Shown: positions 19,263 through 28,584, counted from the first letter of the stretch. The stretch is 64,000 bases of DNA from Coralloluteibacterium thermophilum (GCF_042654365.1 NZ_JBHSGG010000003.1:70665-134664), one strand, 5' to 3'. Program-made: numbers and translations. The notes: a model not told the origin generated them from the letters alone.

Positions 19263-19751
19263 ATGAATCGAGTCGTCAACTACTTCCGGAGCCTGCTCCT
19301 GCTGGAACTCCTGCGCGGCCTCGGGCTGACGCTGAAGTACCTGTTCCGGCCCAAGTACTCCGTCATGTATCCGATGGAGAAGTTCCCGCAGTCGCCGCGC
19401 TTCCGCGGCCTGCACGCGCTGCGCCGCTACCCGAACGGCGAGGAACGCTGCATCGCCTGCAAGCTGTGCGAGGCGGTGTGCCCGGCGCTGGCGATCACCA
19501 TCGACTCGGAGCAGCGCGCCGACGGCACCCGCCGCACCACGCGCTACGACATCGACCTGTTCAAGTGCATCTACTGCGGCTTCTGCGAGGAGTCGTGCCC
19601 GGTGGACTCCATCGTCGAGACGCACATCCTCGAGTACCACTTCGAGAAGCGCGGCGAGAACATCGTCACCAAGCCGCAGCTGCTGGCCATCGGCGACCGC
19701 TTCGAGGCCGAGATCGCCGAGCGCAAGACGCTCGACTCGGCCTACCGCTAA
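19263..19751 (+). CDS. nuoI: NADH-quinone oxidoreductase subunit I
   Basis: 23-kDa ferredoxin-like subunit with two [4Fe-4S] clusters (N6a/N6b) bound by CIACKLCEAVCP and CIYCGFCEESCP. 162 residues. ATG 19263 is preferred over the open frame from 19221 because MNRVVNYFRSLLLLELLRG matches the family. Confidence 0.97.
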   Translation: MNRVVNYFRSLLLLELLRGLGLTLKYLFRPKYSVMYPMEKFPQSPRFRGLHALRRYPNGEERCIACKLCEAVCPALAITIDSEQRADGTRRTTRYDIDLFKCIYCGFCEESCPVDSIVETHILEYHFEKRGENIVTKPQLLAIGDRFEAEIAERKTLDSAYR

Positions 19752-19762
19752 GGATTTCGCGC

Positions 19763-20437
19763 ATGGACTTCCACCTGATCGCTTTCTACGTCTTCGCCGC
19801 GACCATGATCGCCGCGGCGCTGGGCGTCATCCTCGCGCGCAACCCGGTCTACGCGGTGCTGGCGCTGGTGCTGACCTTCTTCTCCGCCGCCTGCCTCTGG
19901 CTGCTGATCGATGCGGAGTTCCTCGGCATCGCGCTGGTGCTGGTCTACGTCGGCGCGGTGATGGTGCTGTTCCTGTTCGTGGTGATGATGCTCGACATCA
20001 ACGTCGCGCCGCTGCGCGAGGGCTTCATCCGCTACCTGCCGGTGGGCATCGCCGTGGCGGCCGTCATGCTGGTGCAGATGCTGACCCTGATCGGCGTCAT
20101 GTCCGGCCGGGCCGCGACCGGCCTGAGCGAGGTCGATCCCGCCACCGCGGCGGGGCTGAGCAACCTCGAGTGGATCGGTCGCACGCTGTTCTCGGCCTAC
20201 CTGCTGCCCTTCGAGGTGGCGGCGGTGATCCTCACCGTGGCGCTGATCGCCGCGATGATGCTCACCCTGCGCCGTCGCCCGGGCACCAAGCACCAGGATC
20301 CGAGCGCGCAGGTGCGCGTGCGCGCGGCGGACCGCCTGCGCATGGTCAGCATGCCGCCGACCGCCCGCCGCGGTACGGCAGAGGTTCCCGCCGAGGTGGA
20401 CGCCGCGGCGCAACGCAACGGGGAGGGGCAGCGATGA
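19763..20437 (+). CDS. nuoJ: NADH-quinone oxidoreductase subunit J
   Basis: Membrane subunit ND6 homologue with five TM helices; 224 residues, with EFLGIALVLVYVGAVMVLFLF as the signature (Glu and Tyr of the pi-bulge helix). A hydrophilic C-terminal tail of about 50 residues follows the last helix. It overlaps nuoK by 4 nt. Confidence 0.96.
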   Translation: MDFHLIAFYVFAATMIAAALGVILARNPVYAVLALVLTFFSAACLWLLIDAEFLGIALVLVYVGAVMVLFLFVVMMLDINVAPLREGFIRYLPVGIAVAAVMLVQMLTLIGVMSGRAATGLSEVDPATAAGLSNLEWIGRTLFSAYLLPFEVAAVILTVALIAAMMLTLRRRPGTKHQDPSAQVRVRAADRLRMVSMPPTARRGTAEVPAEVDAAAQRNGEGQR

Positions 20438-20736
20438 CCCTGGGTCACTATCTGGCGGTCGGGGCGATCCTGTTCTGCATCTCGGTCGCCGGCATCATCA
20501 TCAACCGCAAGAACGTCATCGTCCTGCTGATGTCGATCGAGCTCATGCTGCTCGCGGTCAACGTCAACTTCGTCGCGTTCTCGCGCTTCCTCGGCGACGT
20601 GCACGGCCAGATCTTCGTGTTCTTCATCCTGACCGTGGCCGCCGCGGAGGCCGCCATCGGCCTGGCGATCCTGGTCACGCTGTTCCGCAACCGGCGCACG
20701 ATCAACGTCGCCGAGCTCGATACGTTGAAGGGGTAA
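20434..20736 (+). CDS. nuoK: NADH-quinone oxidoreductase subunit K
   Basis: Membrane subunit ND4L homologue, exactly 100 residues with three TM helices. The two conserved membrane glutamates lie in MSIELMLLAVN and AAAEAAIGLA. ATG 20434 follows GGGAGGGG and overlaps nuoJ. Confidence 0.97.
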   Translation: MTLGHYLAVGAILFCISVAGIIINRKNVIVLLMSIELMLLAVNVNFVAFSRFLGDVHGQIFVFFILTVAAAEAAIGLAILVTLFRNRRTINVAELDTLKG

Positions 20737-20740
20737 GGCG

Positions 20741-22822
20741 GTGCTCAGCCAGAATCTGCTTCTGACCGTCGTGCTCGCGCCGCTCCTGGGCGCGATCCTC
20801 GCCGGCTTCTTCGGCCGCCAGATCGGCCGCGCCGGCGCGCACACCGTCACCATCCTCGGCGTCGCGGTGTCCTGCGCGGCCTCGGTCTACGTCCTGTACC
20901 AGCTGGTCGCGGCGGGCGCCGAGCCGTTCTACGGCAACGTCTACACCTGGTTCGACATCGGCGGCTACTCGGCCCACGTCGGATTCATGGTCGACCGCCT
21001 CACCGCGATGATGATGGTCGTGGTCACCTTCGTGTCGCTGCTCGTGCACGTCTACACGATCGGCTACATGCACGACGACCCGGGCTACCAGCGCTTCTTC
21101 AGCTACATCTCGCTGTTCACCTTCTCGATGCTCATGCTGGTCATGAGCAACAACTTCCTGCAGCTGTTCTTCGGCTGGGAAGCGGTGGGCCTGGTCTCCT
21201 ACCTGCTGATCGGCTTCTGGTTCAAGCGGCCGTCCGCGGTGTTCGCCAACATGAAGGCGTTCCTGGTCAATCGCGTGGGCGACTTCGGCTTCCTGCTGGG
21301 CATCGCCGCGATCCTGTACTTCTTCGGCTCGCTCGACTACCGCACCGTCTTCGCGAACGTGCAGTCGCTCGAAGGCCAGACCATGGCGGGGCTGGTGGGC
21401 TACGACTGGGCCGCGGCCACCTTCATCTGCATCTGCCTGTTCATCGGCGCGATGGGCAAGTCGGCGCAGGTGCCGCTGCACGTGTGGCTGCCGGACTCGA
21501 TGGAAGGCCCGACGCCGATCTCGGCCCTGATCCACGCCGCGACCATGGTGACCGCGGGCATCTTCATGGTGGCGCGCATGTCGCCGCTGTTCGAGATGAG
21601 CCCGACCGCGCTGGAACTGGTGCTCTTCATCGGTGCGACCACGGCCTTCTTCACCGGTCTGATCGGCCTGATCCAGTACGACATCAAGCGCGTGGTGGCG
21701 TACTCGACGCTGTCGCAGCTCGGCTACATGACCGTGGCGCTGGGCGTCTCGGCGTACTCGGCCGCGGTGTTCCACCTGATGACCCACGCCTTCTTCAAGG
21801 CGCTGCTGTTCCTCGCGGCGGGCTCGGTGATCATCGGCATGCACCACGAGCAGGACATGCGCAAGATGGGCGGCCTGCGCAGGTACATGCCGATCACCTG
21901 GATCACGGCGCTGATCGGCACGCTGGCCCTGGTGGGCACGCCGTTCTTCTCGGGCTACTACTCGAAGGACATGATCATCGAGGCCGCCGGCGTGGCGGGC
22001 GAGGGCGGCGGCTGGGTGCAGCACTACGCGTACTGGTGCGTGCTGCTGGGCGTGTTCGTGACCAGCTTCTACAGCTTCCGCCTGCTGTACATGACCTTCC
22101 ACGGGCCGGAGCGCTTCCGCGACGCGCACGCGCACGAGGCGCACGCCGAGGGGCACGGCGACGTGCACCACACCGACGCCGAGGTCCAGGTCAAGGCCGA
22201 CGACCCTGCGCACGACGACCACGGCCACCACGGCCCGGTCGAGCCGCACGAGTCGCCCTGGGTGGTGACCCTGCCGCTGGTGCTGCTGGCGATCCCGTCG
22301 ATCCTGATCGGCTTCTTCACCGTGACGCCGATGCTCTTCGGCGACTTCTTCGACGGCGCGATCTTCGTGCTGCCGGAGAACGACACCGTGGCGGTGCTCG
22401 GCCGCGAGCTGTTCCACGGCGCGGTGGCGTTCGGCTTCCACTTCTACGCTTCGCCCGTGTTCTGGCTGGCCTTCGCGGGCTTCGCGGCGGCGACCTGGAT
22501 CTACCTGTTCCAGCCGTCGGTCGCGGCCAGGACGCGCAAGGCGCTGTCGCCGCTGGTCCGCATCCTCGAGAACAAGTACGGCTTCGACGATCTCTGGATC
22601 AAGGGCTTCGCCGGCGGCGGCGTGAAGCTGGGCCGCGCCTTCTGGAAGGCGGGCGACACCGCGGTGATCGACGGTGTGGCCGTCAACGGCTCGGCCTTCG
22701 TGGTCGACCGCCTCGGCGCGGTGCTGCGCAGGCTGCAGTCCGGTTACCTCTACCACTACGCGTTCGCGATGATCGTCGGCGTGATCGCGCTGCTGTTCGC
22801 GCTCATGCGCATCGTCGGATAA
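20741..22822 (+). CDS. nuoL: NADH-quinone oxidoreductase subunit L
   Basis: Antiporter-like proton-pumping subunit (ND5 homologue), 693 residues and about 15-16 TM helices with a lateral C-terminal helix. Key stretches are LFFGWEAVGLVSYLLIGFW, GKSAQVPLHVWLPDSMEGPT and HAFFKALLFLAAGS. A His/Asp/Glu-rich loop around residues 460-505 (HAHEAHAEGHGD...HDDHGHHGP) lies between TM helices and could bind metal. GTG start, 4 nt after nuoK. Confidence 0.97.
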   Translation: MLSQNLLLTVVLAPLLGAILAGFFGRQIGRAGAHTVTILGVAVSCAASVYVLYQLVAAGAEPFYGNVYTWFDIGGYSAHVGFMVDRLTAMMMVVVTFVSLLVHVYTIGYMHDDPGYQRFFSYISLFTFSMLMLVMSNNFLQLFFGWEAVGLVSYLLIGFWFKRPSAVFANMKAFLVNRVGDFGFLLGIAAILYFFGSLDYRTVFANVQSLEGQTMAGLVGYDWAAATFICICLFIGAMGKSAQVPLHVWLPDSMEGPTPISALIHAATMVTAGIFMVARMSPLFEMSPTALELVLFIGATTAFFTGLIGLIQYDIKRVVAYSTLSQLGYMTVALGVSAYSAAVFHLMTHAFFKALLFLAAGSVIIGMHHEQDMRKMGGLRRYMPITWITALIGTLALVGTPFFSGYYSKDMIIEAAGVAGEGGGWVQHYAYWCVLLGVFVTSFYSFRLLYMTFHGPERFRDAHAHEAHAEGHGDVHHTDAEVQVKADDPAHDDHGHHGPVEPHESPWVVTLPLVLLAIPSILIGFFTVTPMLFGDFFDGAIFVLPENDTVAVLGRELFHGAVAFGFHFYASPVFWLAFAGFAAATWIYLFQPSVAARTRKALSPLVRILENKYGFDDLWIKGFAGGGVKLGRAFWKAGDTAVIDGVAVNGSAFVVDRLGAVLRRLQSGYLYHYAFAMIVGVIALLFALMRIVG

Positions 22823-22835
22823 CAAGAGTCAGCCC

Positions 22836-24347
22836 ATGAGTTCGAACTGGCCCCTCCTGAGCCTGCTGGTCTGGCTGCCCATCCTGGGCGGCGCACTCAC
22901 GCTCGCCTTCGGCGACCGCCGCGCGGAGTCCGCGCGCTGGTTCTCGCTGGGCGTGTCGCTGGTCGTGCTGGTCGCGAGCGTGTTCCTGATCGCCGGCTTC
23001 GACGCCAGCCAGACCGCGATGCAGTTCGTCGAGGACCGCAGGTGGATCCCGGCCTACGACATCCGCTACCACCTCGGCGTGGACGGCATCTCGGTCGCGC
23101 TGATCGCCCTGACCGCGCTCACCACGACCCTGGTGCTGGTCGGCGCCTGGCGCGCGATCGACGTGCGCGCCCAGCAGTACTACGGCGCCTTCCTGATCCT
23201 GGAAGGCCTGATGATCGGCGTGTTCGCCGCGATGGACGCGATGCTGTTCTACGTGTTCTTCGAGGGCATGCTGATCCCGATGTTCATCATCATCGGCGTG
23301 TGGGGCGGCCCGCGGCGCGTGTACGCGGCGATGAAGTTCTTCCTCTACACCTTCCTCGGCTCGGTCTTCATGCTGGTCGGGCTGATCTACCTGTACCTGA
23401 AGGGCGGCAGCTTCCAGCTCGCCGACCTCGCCGCGCTGCCGCTCACCCAGACCGAGCAGATGTGGCTGTTCTTCGCCTTCCTGGCGGCGTTCGCGGTCAA
23501 GGTGCCGATGTTCCCGGTGCACACGTGGCTGCCCGACGCGCACGTCGAGGCGCCGACCGGCGGCTCGGTGGTGCTGGCGGCGATCATGCTGAAGATCGGC
23601 GGCTACGGCTTCCTGCGCTTCACCCTGCCGATCACGCCGGACGCCGGGCACGAATGGGCCTGGCTGCCCATCGTCCTGTCGGTGATCGCCGTGGTCTACA
23701 TCGGCCTGGTGGCGATGGTCCAGCAGGACATGAAGAAGCTCGTCGCGTACTCGTCGATCGCGCACATGGGCTTCGTCACCCTGGGCACCTTCATCGCCTT
23801 CGCCCTGGTGCGGGGCGACAGCATCGACGCCGCGCAGCTCGGCCTGCAGGGCGCGATGGTGCAGATGATCAGCCACGGCTTCATCTCCGGCGCGATGTTC
23901 TCCTGCATCGGCGTGCTCTACGACCGGATGCACACCCGCGCCATCGGCGACTACGGCGGCGTGGCCAACGTGATGCCGTGGTTCGCCGTGTTCATGGTGT
24001 TCTTCGCGATGGCCAACGCCGGCCTGCCGGGCACCTCGGGCTTCGTCGGCGAGTTCATGGTCATCCTGGCCAGCTTCCAGGCCAATCCGTGGCTGGCCTT
24101 CCTGGCCGCGACGACCCTCATCACCGGCGCCGCCTACAGCCTGTGGCTGGTGAAGCGGGTGATGTTCGGCCCGGTCGCCAACGACCACGTCGCCAAGCTC
24201 ACCGACATCAACGGGCGCGAGGCGCTGGTGCTGGGCGTGTTCGCCGCGGGCACGCTGCTGTTCGGCGTCTACCCGAAGCCCCTCATCGACCTGATGGACG
24301 TCTCGATCGCGCAGCTGGCCGCGCAGATCGCGACCAGCAAGCTTTAA
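22836..24347 (+). CDS. nuoM: NADH-quinone oxidoreductase subunit M
   Basis: Antiporter-like proton-pumping subunit (ND4 homologue), 503 residues. Conserved features are YHLGVDGISVALIALTALTT, the key Glu in FFEGMLIPMFIIIGVWGG, and AFAVKVPMFPVHTWLPDAHVEAPT. ATG 22836 lies 13 nt after nuoL. Confidence 0.97.
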   Translation: MSSNWPLLSLLVWLPILGGALTLAFGDRRAESARWFSLGVSLVVLVASVFLIAGFDASQTAMQFVEDRRWIPAYDIRYHLGVDGISVALIALTALTTTLVLVGAWRAIDVRAQQYYGAFLILEGLMIGVFAAMDAMLFYVFFEGMLIPMFIIIGVWGGPRRVYAAMKFFLYTFLGSVFMLVGLIYLYLKGGSFQLADLAALPLTQTEQMWLFFAFLAAFAVKVPMFPVHTWLPDAHVEAPTGGSVVLAAIMLKIGGYGFLRFTLPITPDAGHEWAWLPIVLSVIAVVYIGLVAMVQQDMKKLVAYSSIAHMGFVTLGTFIAFALVRGDSIDAAQLGLQGAMVQMISHGFISGAMFSCIGVLYDRMHTRAIGDYGGVANVMPWFAVFMVFFAMANAGLPGTSGFVGEFMVILASFQANPWLAFLAATTLITGAAYSLWLVKRVMFGPVANDHVAKLTDINGREALVLGVFAAGTLLFGVYPKPLIDLMDVSIAQLAAQIATSKL

Positions 24348-24362
24348 GAAGACGCCGATCCG

Positions 24363-25820
24363 ATGACCACTACCCCCGTCATGCCCACCGTCGCCGACCT
24401 GGTCCCGGTCGTGCCCGAGCTGTTCCTGGTCACCGCGACCTTCGCGCTGCTGGTGGCGGACCTGTTCGTGCCGCAGCACCGTCGCGCGCTGACGCACTAC
24501 CTCGCCATCGCGATCCTGGCCGTGACCGGCTGGCTGGCGGTCGGGGTCGGCGCCGAGCCCGGCATCGCCTTCGGCGGCATGGTGGTGCGCGACCTCGCCG
24601 GCGACGTCATGAAGGCGGTGATCTGCGGCGTGGGCATCCTGTCCTTCCTCTACGCCAAGCCGTATCTGGTCGACCGCAAGCTGTTCAAGGGCGAGTTCCA
24701 TCTCCTGGTGCTGCTGTCCATCCTGGGCATGCTCCTGCTGGTGTCGTCCGGCAACCTGGTGATGGTCTACCTGGGCCTCGAGCTGATGGCGCTGTCGACC
24801 TACGCCCTGGTGGCCATGGACCGCGACTCCGCGCGCGCCTCCGAGGCGGCGATGAAGTACTTCGTCCTCGGCGCGCTCGCCTCGGGCATGCTGCTCTACG
24901 GCATGTCCATGATCTACGGCGCCACCGGGAGCCTCGACCTGGCGCAGATCTACTCGGTGGCCGCCGCGGGCGGCGACCAGCGCCTGCTGCTGTTCGGCGT
25001 GGTGTTCGTGCTGACCGGCGTCGCCTTCAAGTTCGGCGCGGCGCCGTTCCACATGTGGATCCCGGACGTCTACCACGGCGCGCCGACGGCCATCACCGTG
25101 TTCATCGGCTCGGCACCCAAGCTCGCCGCCTTCGGCATGGCCTACCGCCTGCTGGAGAGCGGGGCGGGCCCGGTCGCCGTCTACTGGCAGGACGCGGTCG
25201 CCTGGCTCGCGGTGCTGTCGCTGGTGATCGGCAACCTGCTGGCGCTGGCGCAGGCCAACCTGAAGCGCATGCTGGCCTATTCGACGGTCTCGCACGTCGG
25301 CTTCCTGTTCCTCGGCCTGGCCGCCGCGACCCCGGAGGGCTACGCCTCCGCGATGTTCTACGCGATCAGCTACGCGGTCATGGCGACCGCCTCGTTCGGC
25401 GCCATCGTGCTGCTGTCGCGGCAGGGCTTCGAGGCCGAGCGCATCGACGACTTCAAGGGCCTGAACCAGCGCAGCAGCTGGCACGCCTGGATGGTGATGC
25501 TGGTGATGGCCTCGCTCGCGGGCGTGCCGCCGCTGCTGGGCTTCTGGGCGAAGCTCGCCGTGCTGCGCGCGGCGGTCGGCGCCGACATGCTGTGGCTGGC
25601 GATCGTCGGCATCGTGTTCGCGGTGGTGGGCGCGTACTACTACCTGCGCGTCATCAAGGTCATGTTCTTCGACGCGCCGGTGCACGGCCTGGACGTGCTG
25701 CCGCATCCGGACCGTCCGCTGCGCGCGGTGTTCACCGTCAACGCGTTCGGCCTGCTGGTGCTGGGCATCTTCTGGAGCCCGCTGATGGCGTGGTGCCAGC
25801 GCGCGTTCGCCGGTTCATGA
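24363..25820 (+). CDS. nuoN: NADH-quinone oxidoreductase subunit N
   Basis: Antiporter-like proton-pumping subunit (ND2 homologue), 485 residues. It has VYLGLELMALSTYALVAMDRD, FKFGAAPFHMWIPDVYHGAPT and KRMLAYSTVSHVGFLFLG. It ends the nuo operon; the tRNA-fMet promoter begins 27 nt further on. Confidence 0.97.
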   Translation: MTTTPVMPTVADLVPVVPELFLVTATFALLVADLFVPQHRRALTHYLAIAILAVTGWLAVGVGAEPGIAFGGMVVRDLAGDVMKAVICGVGILSFLYAKPYLVDRKLFKGEFHLLVLLSILGMLLLVSSGNLVMVYLGLELMALSTYALVAMDRDSARASEAAMKYFVLGALASGMLLYGMSMIYGATGSLDLAQIYSVAAAGGDQRLLLFGVVFVLTGVAFKFGAAPFHMWIPDVYHGAPTAITVFIGSAPKLAAFGMAYRLLESGAGPVAVYWQDAVAWLAVLSLVIGNLLALAQANLKRMLAYSTVSHVGFLFLGLAAATPEGYASAMFYAISYAVMATASFGAIVLLSRQGFEAERIDDFKGLNQRSSWHAWMVMLVMASLAGVPPLLGFWAKLAVLRAAVGADMLWLAIVGIVFAVVGAYYYLRVIKVMFFDAPVHGLDVLPHPDRPLRAVFTVNAFGLLVLGIFWSPLMAWCQRAFAGS

Positions 25821-25847
25821 TCGCGCCGGTTTTTCGTCGCGAAAGGC

Positions 25848-25877
25848 TTGCGCCGCAGGACGAAGAACCGTTACAAT
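25848..25877 (+). promoter_or_regulatory. Promoter of initiator tRNA
   Basis: TTGCGC at 25848-25853 and TACAAT at 25872-25877 are separated by 18 bp. The expected start is a few bases before the mature tRNA at 25889. The same TACAAT hexamer precedes tRNA-Leu. Confidence 0.7.
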
Positions 25878-25888
25878 TTCGCTCCTGA

Positions 25889-25965
25889 TGCGGGGTGGAG
25901 CAGTCTGGCAGCTCGTCGGGCTCATAACCCGAAGGTCGCAGGTTCAAATCCTGCCCCCGCTACCA
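25889..25965 (+). tRNA. initiator tRNA-fMet(CAT)
   Basis: 77 nt with encoded CCA. The initiator hallmarks are present: position 1 (T) does not pair with position 72 (T), and the anticodon stem has three consecutive G:C pairs (GGG/CCC) around the loop CTCATAA; CAT is at 25923-25925. The tRNA is complete although the prophage starts within it, so its 3' half must be supplied by the phage attachment sequence. Confidence 0.97.
25922..25965. other. Probable left attachment site within tRNA-fMet 3' half
   Basis: The recombinase gene on the minus strand ends inside the tRNA (its TGA is the complement of 25922-25924, within the anticodon loop), so the tRNA 3' half encodes the last 14 residues of the recombinase (peptide GAGFEPATFGL). 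This is the arrangement expected for an att core shared between phage and host. The matching copy (attR) is not in the window, so the exact crossover cannot be fixed. Confidence 0.6.
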
Positions 25966-27463
25966 AACTTATCTGCGCCTGCTCCAGCGTAGATTCCGAA
26001 GCGGCGATCTCGGCAACGAGGTCGCCGTTTTCGTTTCTGACGGTCGCAGTTCCGATCAACTGCGCGATGGCCTGGCGCGCAGCCGGACGACGCTTTCCAG
26101 CCTCAGCCAGGTCCGCCACCATCCGCTCCCAGCGCTCGCGCAACCTGGGCACGAGCGTCGCAGGGCGGAAGTTGCGCACCGCCTCGATCTCTGCCGTTGC
26201 CGCGCGCACGTCGTCCTCGGCGCGCTCCAGCTCCGCCTTCGTGCTCGGTGTGATGATGCCGGCCCGGATCGCCGCCATGATGTTTTCGCGGACCCGCTCC
26301 GCCTCGGCGAGGCGACGCCGCGCAGCGGATTCATCGGGTGCGGCTTTCCGCAGCCGAGCAGTTACCTCTCGCTGCAGCTCAGCGAATCGGCGCTCGGTCA
26401 GGAGATCAGTCCGGATGGACGCGAGCAGCGAGTCTTCCGCGTCCCGGATGCGGACTCGCATCGGATCAGGGCATACCCCGCCGCGTGCCTTCGCGGTGGC
26501 GCACCCGTAGTTGTAGCGGTCGATGATCGACATCGGCCCGCCGCATCCACCGCAGCGGAGAATGCCGGACAGTAGGTGCCGAGGAGGACGCCCGGCCGTG
26601 CCGGTTGCTTTGCTCCGGCCGCGCTGGCGCGCCTGCGCGGCATCCCACGTCGCGCGGTCGATGATGGCTAGCTCGGGCTTCTCCCTGACGATCCACTCGT
26701 GCTCCGGCCGCTCCTGGCGCACCCTGCGCCCGGTGTCGGGGTGCTTGACCCAGTGGCTCCGATTCCAGATCTGGCGGCCCACGTAGATGGGGTTCGCGAG
26801 GATGCCGATCCCGCGCTTCACGTCACCACGTACCGCGTTGATCGACCACGTGCTGCCACGCGGCGACGGCACACGATCTCGGTTCAGCCCGGAGACGATT
26901 GCGCGCGGCGAGGCACCATCGATGTATTCGGCGTAGATCCGACGGACGACGGTGGCCTGCTCGGCATCGATGGCTCGCCGTCCGACCTCCGTCACGCGAT
27001 AGCCGTAGGGCAGGCCACCGGCGCTGGCTCCGTCGAGCGCGCGGCCGGTCAGGCCGCGGTGGGTCTTGTCGGCGAGGTCATCGAGAAAGTGCTCGGACAT
27101 GAGCGCGCGGAAACCGACGTCGAGCTTGTGCCCCTTCCTGCCGGTGTCGGTGCCGTCGCTGACGCCGATCAGGCGCACGCCGGAGAACGTCAGGCGCTTG
27201 ATCGTCTTCCCGAGCTCGTCCTTGTCGCGGCCGAACCTCGTCAGGTCATCGACGAGGAGCACGTCGTATTGCGGCGCGTCGGCCAGCAAGCGCAGGAAGT
27301 TGTTGCGGTCGTTGCGCGCGCCGGAGACCGCGGCGTCGGTGTAGACCCGAGGCTCCGGCCAACCCTGGCGTGCGGCGTAGGCGCGGCAGTTCCGGAGCTG
27401 GTCCTCGAGCGAGGCTTCCCGCTGGGAGTCGGAGCTGTAGCGGGCGTAGGCGGCGATTCTCAT
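25922..27463 (-). CDS. Large serine recombinase (phage integrase)
   Basis: Catalyses site-specific integration/excision. The 513 residues comprise a resolvase catalytic domain (catalytic S10 in AYARYSSDSQ, DDLTRFGRD), a recombinase domain (about 150-285, GLPYGYRV, ILANPIYVGRQIWNR), and a zinc beta-ribbon with C304, C307, C321 and C331, followed by a helical coiled-coil region. The start ATG 27463 puts the catalytic serine at residue 10, as in the family. The C-terminal 14 residues are encoded by the antisense of tRNA-fMet. It is the last gene of the leftward early operon. Confidence 0.95.
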   Translation of the reverse strand: MRIAAYARYSSDSQREASLEDQLRNCRAYAARQGWPEPRVYTDAAVSGARNDRNNFLRLLADAPQYDVLLVDDLTRFGRDKDELGKTIKRLTFSGVRLIGVSDGTDTGRKGHKLDVGFRALMSEHFLDDLADKTHRGLTGRALDGASAGGLPYGYRVTEVGRRAIDAEQATVVRRIYAEYIDGASPRAIVSGLNRDRVPSPRGSTWSINAVRGDVKRGIGILANPIYVGRQIWNRSHWVKHPDTGRRVRQERPEHEWIVREKPELAIIDRATWDAAQARQRGRSKATGTAGRPPRHLLSGILRCGGCGGPMSIIDRYNYGCATAKARGGVCPDPMRVRIRDAEDSLLASIRTDLLTERRFAELQREVTARLRKAAPDESAARRRLAEAERVRENIMAAIRAGIITPSTKAELERAEDDVRAATAEIEAVRNFRPATLVPRLRERWERMVADLAEAGKRRPAARQAIAQLIGTATVRNENGDLVAEIAASESTLEQAQISLVAGAGFEPATFGL

Positions 27464-27473
27464 TCGGCGAATG

Positions 27474-27617
27474 CTATGCGGCGTTGGGTAGGTTCGGACA
27501 CGCGGGATTTTCCTGCCCGTCGTTCGACGCGTTGGTGCCGCTGGCGATCTCTCGCAGATAATCCTCAACGAGCACATCTGCGAGCGCGGCGACGAGCTGA
27601 TTCATCGGGTCGTTCAT
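27474..27617 (-). CDS. Small protein upstream of recombinase (47 aa)
   Basis: Begins MNDPMNQLVAALADVLVEDYL and ends with a polar tail containing two Cys/Pro pairs. ATG 27617 overlaps the stop of the upstream gene (ATGA) and the stop is 10 nt before the recombinase start, which supports translation. No known family is recognised; the position next to the integrase would suit a directionality or accessory factor, but there is no motif to support that. Confidence 0.65.
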   Translation of the reverse strand: MNDPMNQLVAALADVLVEDYLREIASGTNASNDGQENPACPNLPNAA

Positions 27618-28087
27618 CGTGGCGGCTCCAGCATCGGCAGTAGTTCGGGCATGGCGTTCGTACGCCGCGCCTCCTCCAGCCGCGGCAGCATGGCCTGGCC
27701 AACGGTCTGCCCGGTCGGCAGAACCAGGTGCGCCATGAACTCGCTGTCGAAGTCGGTGATGCCCGACTCGATCGCCTCGAGCTTCGCCTTGATCACCAGG
27801 GCGAGCGCGCGCCAGCGCTGTCGGCATGCCTGCTCCCACGCCGCGTGCGCCTGCGTGTCGCTGCGCTTCTGACCTCGGCCCTCCGTGTGGGTGAAGGCCC
27901 GGTCCTGCCGGTCAGGCATCGGCAGCTCGAACCGGACCTGCCGACCCTCGACCTGGAAGCCGACCACGGCGCGCGTGCGCGTGGTGCCATACATGAAGCT
28001 CTCGGCGCCGTAGCGCTGTAGCGTGCGCTCGATCTCGTTGCGGCTGCGGTCGCTGCTGACGTCGGTTCCGCTGGCGTATCGGGTCAT
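27614..28087 (-). CDS. Conserved phage hypothetical protein (157 aa)
   Basis: N-terminal stretch SSDRSRNEIERTLQRYGAES, then GFQVEGRQVRFELPMPDR and a helical WEQACRQRWRALALVIKAKL segment. This type of protein is widespread in temperate phages of Proteobacteria, function unknown. ATG 28087 is preferred over ATG 28093 because it has a GAGGA site at good spacing and forms an ATGA overlap with the gene upstream. Confidence 0.8.
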   Translation of the reverse strand: MTRYASGTDVSSDRSRNEIERTLQRYGAESFMYGTTRTRAVVGFQVEGRQVRFELPMPDRQDRAFTHTEGRGQKRSDTQAHAAWEQACRQRWRALALVIKAKLEAIESGITDFDSEFMAHLVLPTGQTVGQAMLPRLEEARRTNAMPELLPMLEPPR

Positions 28088-28584
28088 GTCCATTCCTCGA
28101 GGCGCGTCTCGCGCGCCAGGTACAGGGGGTGACGGGGCTGCCGGTGCGTGGCGGTCAGCCCGAGGTGGTGGAGCCGGTGCCCGGCGCCGGCGAGCAGCTG
28201 GCGGACCGCCTCGCCGCGGCCGCGGTGCCTGCCGTGCTCGCCCCAGGCGCAGACGATCAGGTCCGCCTCTCGCGCGGCGCGCAGGATCCAGGCGTCGGCG
28301 GCGGGCCCTACCGGGTCGATGGCGGCGAGCATGTCCCTGGGCAGAGTCGCCCGCCACGCGAACAGGTTGACCACCAGCAGCCGACCGAAGCCCCAGTGCT
28401 GGGTGAAGCCGAGGCACTGGCGGATGGTCTGGTCGTCGACGGTGTGATCTGCGACAGACGGGTTCAGCATGACGAAGCAGCACGTCCCGCTGCCGGCGAA
28501 CAGGCCGGGCAGGGTGCGCGTCAGCGTGTAGCGGTAGCGGCCGCAGGGCGACAGCTCGGCCGAGCGGGAGATCACGTCAGCCAC
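28084..28584 (-). CDS. DUF1643-family protein
   Basis: The 166 residues contain the DUF1643 signature FVMLNPSVADHTVDDQTIRQ followed by FGRLLVVNLFAWRAT and VCAWGEHG. The family is common in phages and mobile elements; its function is not established. GTG 28584 is chosen for its upstream GGAG at 7 nt and its 8-nt overlap with the previous gene. Confidence 0.85.
   Translation of the reverse strand: MADVISRSAELSPCGRYRYTLTRTLPGLFAGSGTCCFVMLNPSVADHTVDDQTIRQCLGFTQHWGFGRLLVVNLFAWRATLPRDMLAAIDPVGPAADAWILRAAREADLIVCAWGEHGRHRGRGEAVRQLLAGAGHRLHHLGLTATHRQPRHPLYLARETRLEEWT

Noticed and set aside
20702..25706. Very long antisense frames opposite nuoL-nuoN (hundreds of residues, His/Arg-rich)
   Set aside because: They mirror the third-position GC bias of the nuo genes; the plus-strand proteins are complete and conserved, and the antisense products are low complexity.
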